From a bacterium (GTDB lineage: Bacteria; Patescibacteriota; Saccharimonadia; Saccharimonadales; UBA4665), in the NCBI GenBank assembly GCA_021846765.1, contig JAJZWH010000006.1:1-22230 (forward strand): a DNA stretch of 22,230 nt, given 5' to 3'. The notes beneath the pieces are model-generated. The model was not told where the DNA came from, ran no database searches, and saw only the letters and a list, made by a program, of their open reading frames with translations. Of the stretch, positions 20,552 through 22,230 are shown piece after piece. Numbering within the stretch: the stretch's first letter is position 1; every line of letters starts with the position of its first letter. Made by a program: the position numbers and the translations under genes.

Positions 20552-22230
20552 ACTTTATCCAAAGCAGCTATACCTAATAATTCTAGTCCGTTTTTTAAAC
20601 GCTCGCTATATATTTTTAACATAAACAATCGAAGATCTTGGCGTTGATCATCAATAACTCGATTACGTTCATAGAAATGATTAAATTCTTGAGTTAACTC
20701 ATACAAATATGCACATAAGATATTGGGGCTAAGTTGTGACCTTGCCGACTTAAGTACCTCTCTAAAACGACTTAATTTTAAAACCAACGATCTTTCGTCA
20801 TCGTTCAAAACCACTTTTAAATCAATAGTTGGTTTGGATGGGACGCTACTATTAGCTTTAGCCAGAATGCTTTGAGATCTGGCATAAGCATACTGCAGAT
20901 ATGGTCCACTATTTCCTATAATACTGACCGATTCTGCAGGATCGTATATTATATCCCCTCCCATTCGCTGTTTAAGCATAGAGTATTTTACAGCCGCTAA
21001 AACTATCTGTTCATCGGCATTATTATTGATTTTCTTAGCTGCTTCTCGGGCAAAAGTTAAAACGTCATTAGCAGTTACTGTATTGCCCAATCGGCTACTC
21101 ATCTTGCGTCCACCGCTTAATCTGAGCATACCATGGTTTATGTGAACTGTTTTCTTGGCTAATTCTGGCCTAAACTGCTCTAAAGCCTTAAGAACTACTG
21201 CCATATACTGTTCTTGTTCATTAGCAGTAATAATAATTGATTGATCATAATTAAAATCTCTATTTTTTAATTCAGCTAGACCTAACTCCTTAGCCTCGTA
21301 AGTAGGTAATCCTTGACTGTTGATAAAAACCCGAGTGTGTAATCCGTATTTATCACCTTCAAAAACTACAGCTCCTTTACTTTTAACAAAAACCCCTTTG
21401 GCCAGTTGCTGGTTCACCATTTCAATGCCAATTGGCGCAGTTTGGCTTTCAGTATAAGTTTTATCAAAATGAATATTCAGTTGGTCATAAAATTCATTGA
21501 ACGATTGATAACTCCATTCTCTAGTAGTCCAATAAATTTTAGCTAAAGCCGAATCGTGATCGTTGTCTGCCTGAATCTTATAGATTAGCTTATTCAACTC
21601 AATAATCTGTTCTTTGGCTAATGGATTATCTTGATAAGAATTATTGCCTTTGACATAAAGTTGACTAAGCCATAGGCTATGTAGATTTAGCTCAATATTA
21701 GATAATTTTTCCGGATATTCACCTTTAAACTCGTCGATTATTGCCCAAATGGTTTTAGCTACATGTAAACCAACATCGCCACCATAGTTAACTCGGTAAG
21801 TTGTGGCGCCGGCTTGAGCTAATAAATTAGCAATAGCATTGCCGACTATAGAAGTATAGACATGGCCCGCATGAAGTATTTTAAATGGATTTGGGTCAGA
21901 AAATTCGATTACTATCTTTTGACCAGCTAGAGGCTGTTCGTTGTCGCACAACATCTCTGACCAAAGATTCTGGTCGTTAAGCTTAAAATTAATAAATCCT
22001 GGTCCGGCAACCGATATATGATTAATATGATCTGCTAGTTTTAATCGCAAATCATTAGCTATTTCTTCGGCTACTTCTCGAGGATTACGGTGTATTTTTG
22101 GCCCTAGCTGTAAACCAATATTACTAGCATAATCACCAAAATTAGTTTCCGGGTAAGTTAATTCAATTTCGACTTGATTGTTGGTATAACTAGCGACAGC
22201 CTGATTAATTGCTAGTCGGATAGGATCTTC
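20548..22230 (-). CDS. argS: Arginyl-tRNA synthetase (5' end outside window)
   Basis: The C-terminal 560 residues of ArgS, which charges tRNA-Arg. The frame is open to the right edge and already matches ArgS there (ETNFGDYASNIGLQLGP, NPREVAEEIA), so the TTG at 22050 is not the start. The class I HIGH motif reads HAGH in ILHAGHVYTS, preceded by SDPNPFK. The KMSK-like loop is RKMSSRLGNTVT. The DALR anticodon-binding domain lies at the C-terminus (PYLQYAYARSQSIL through YERNRVIDDQ). The TGA stop overlaps the msrB ATG by the ATGA arrangement, so msrB translation is probably coupled to argS. Confidence 0.96.
   Translation of the reverse strand, partial: EDPIRLAINQAVASYTNNQVEIELTYPETNFGDYASNIGLQLGPKIHRNPREVAEEIANDLRLKLADHINHISVAGPGFINFKLNDQNLWSEMLCDNEQPLAGQKIVIEFSDPNPFKILHAGHVYTSIVGNAIANLLAQAGATTYRVNYGGDVGLHVAKTIWAIIDEFKGEYPEKLSNIELNLHSLWLSQLYVKGNNSYQDNPLAKEQIIELNKLIYKIQADNDHDSALAKIYWTTREWSYQSFNEFYDQLNIHFDKTYTESQTAPIGIEMVNQQLAKGVFVKSKGAVVFEGDKYGLHTRVFINSQGLPTYEAKELGLAELKNRDFNYDQSIIITANEQEQYMAVVLKALEQFRPELAKKTVHINHGMLRLSGGRKMSSRLGNTVTANDVLTFAREAAKKINNNADEQIVLAAVKYSMLKQRMGGDIIYDPAESVSIIGNSGPYLQYAYARSQSILAKANSSVPSKPTIDLKVVLNDDERSLVLKLSRFREVLKSARSQLSPNILCAYLYELTQEFNHFYERNRVIDDQRQDLRLFMLKIYSERLKNGLELLGIAALDKV

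Noticed and set aside
22048..22050. TTG at 22050 as the start of argS
   Set aside because: The frame continues to the window edge with residues matching the ArgS N-terminal domain, so the gene is cut by the window rather than starting there.
1..22230. Mobile elements, CRISPR arrays, tRNA/rRNA genes or prophage
   Set aside because: I saw no transposase or integrase motifs, no direct-repeat arrays with spacers and no tRNA cloverleaf sequences. The window is a core-gene region.

Overview
The window is a dense, A+T-rich bacterial housekeeping region (roughly mid-30s % G+C by eye) with very short intergenic gaps. Its protein families and order point to a small-genome member of the Candidate Phyla Radiation, most likely Candidatus Saccharibacteria (TM7). 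Supporting signs are the short rpoD, dnaG and truB, the many single-helix or polytopic proteins without close family names, the DUF929-like/VKOR disulfide pair, and the orn, mmcQ and argS neighbourhood. The phylum call is inference. TGA is a normal stop here: it ends argS, polA and a membrane protein, so the code is the standard bacterial one.

Layout. 1-6054 is a minus-strand block that reads, in transcription order, a degenerate DHH-family protein with a long disordered tail, truB, rpsO, pnp, a small membrane protein, a family 4-like uracil-DNA glycosylase, and the 5' part of an unrecognised hydrophilic protein that leaves the window. rpsT diverges from it at 6198. Next come holA and mutM (minus), a 78-residue plus-strand protein with a DciA-like look, and a single-helix membrane protein (minus). 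A plus-strand block at 9491-11361 holds a thioredoxin-like DUF929 protein, a VKOR-family membrane oxidoreductase and a polytopic membrane protein. From 11352 to 17535 a minus-strand replication and transcription block encodes dnaG, rpoD, a P-loop nucleotide kinase and polA. 17628-20154 holds a membrane protein, MmcQ/YjbR, oligoribonuclease, a flavin reductase and a divergent HxlR regulator. The right end is argS (partial) followed by msrB, which carries an in-frame TGA.

How the genes work together. One theme is genome copying and repair (dnaG, polA, holA, mutM, UDG, possible DciA-like helicase loader). A second is RNA maturation and decay (pnp, orn, truB, degenerate NrnA-like DHH). A third is thiol and redox handling (DUF929 + VKOR in the membrane; HxlR + flavin reductase sharing an operator-like palindrome; MsrB).

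Most interesting signals. (1) Metal-ligand residues are lost in several conserved enzymes: all four zinc ligands of the DnaG finger, and three of the four expected iron-sulfur cysteines of the UDG. In msrB a TGA sits exactly at a zinc-cysteine codon. (2) The DHH nuclease-like protein has lost its DHH signature while a complete orn lies in the same window. (3) At least seven genes have a TATAAT- or TATACT-like -10 box only 7-12 nt before the ATG and no Shine-Dalgarno, which suggests leaderless or near-leaderless mRNAs. In one case a perfect palindromic -10 appears to serve two divergent genes.
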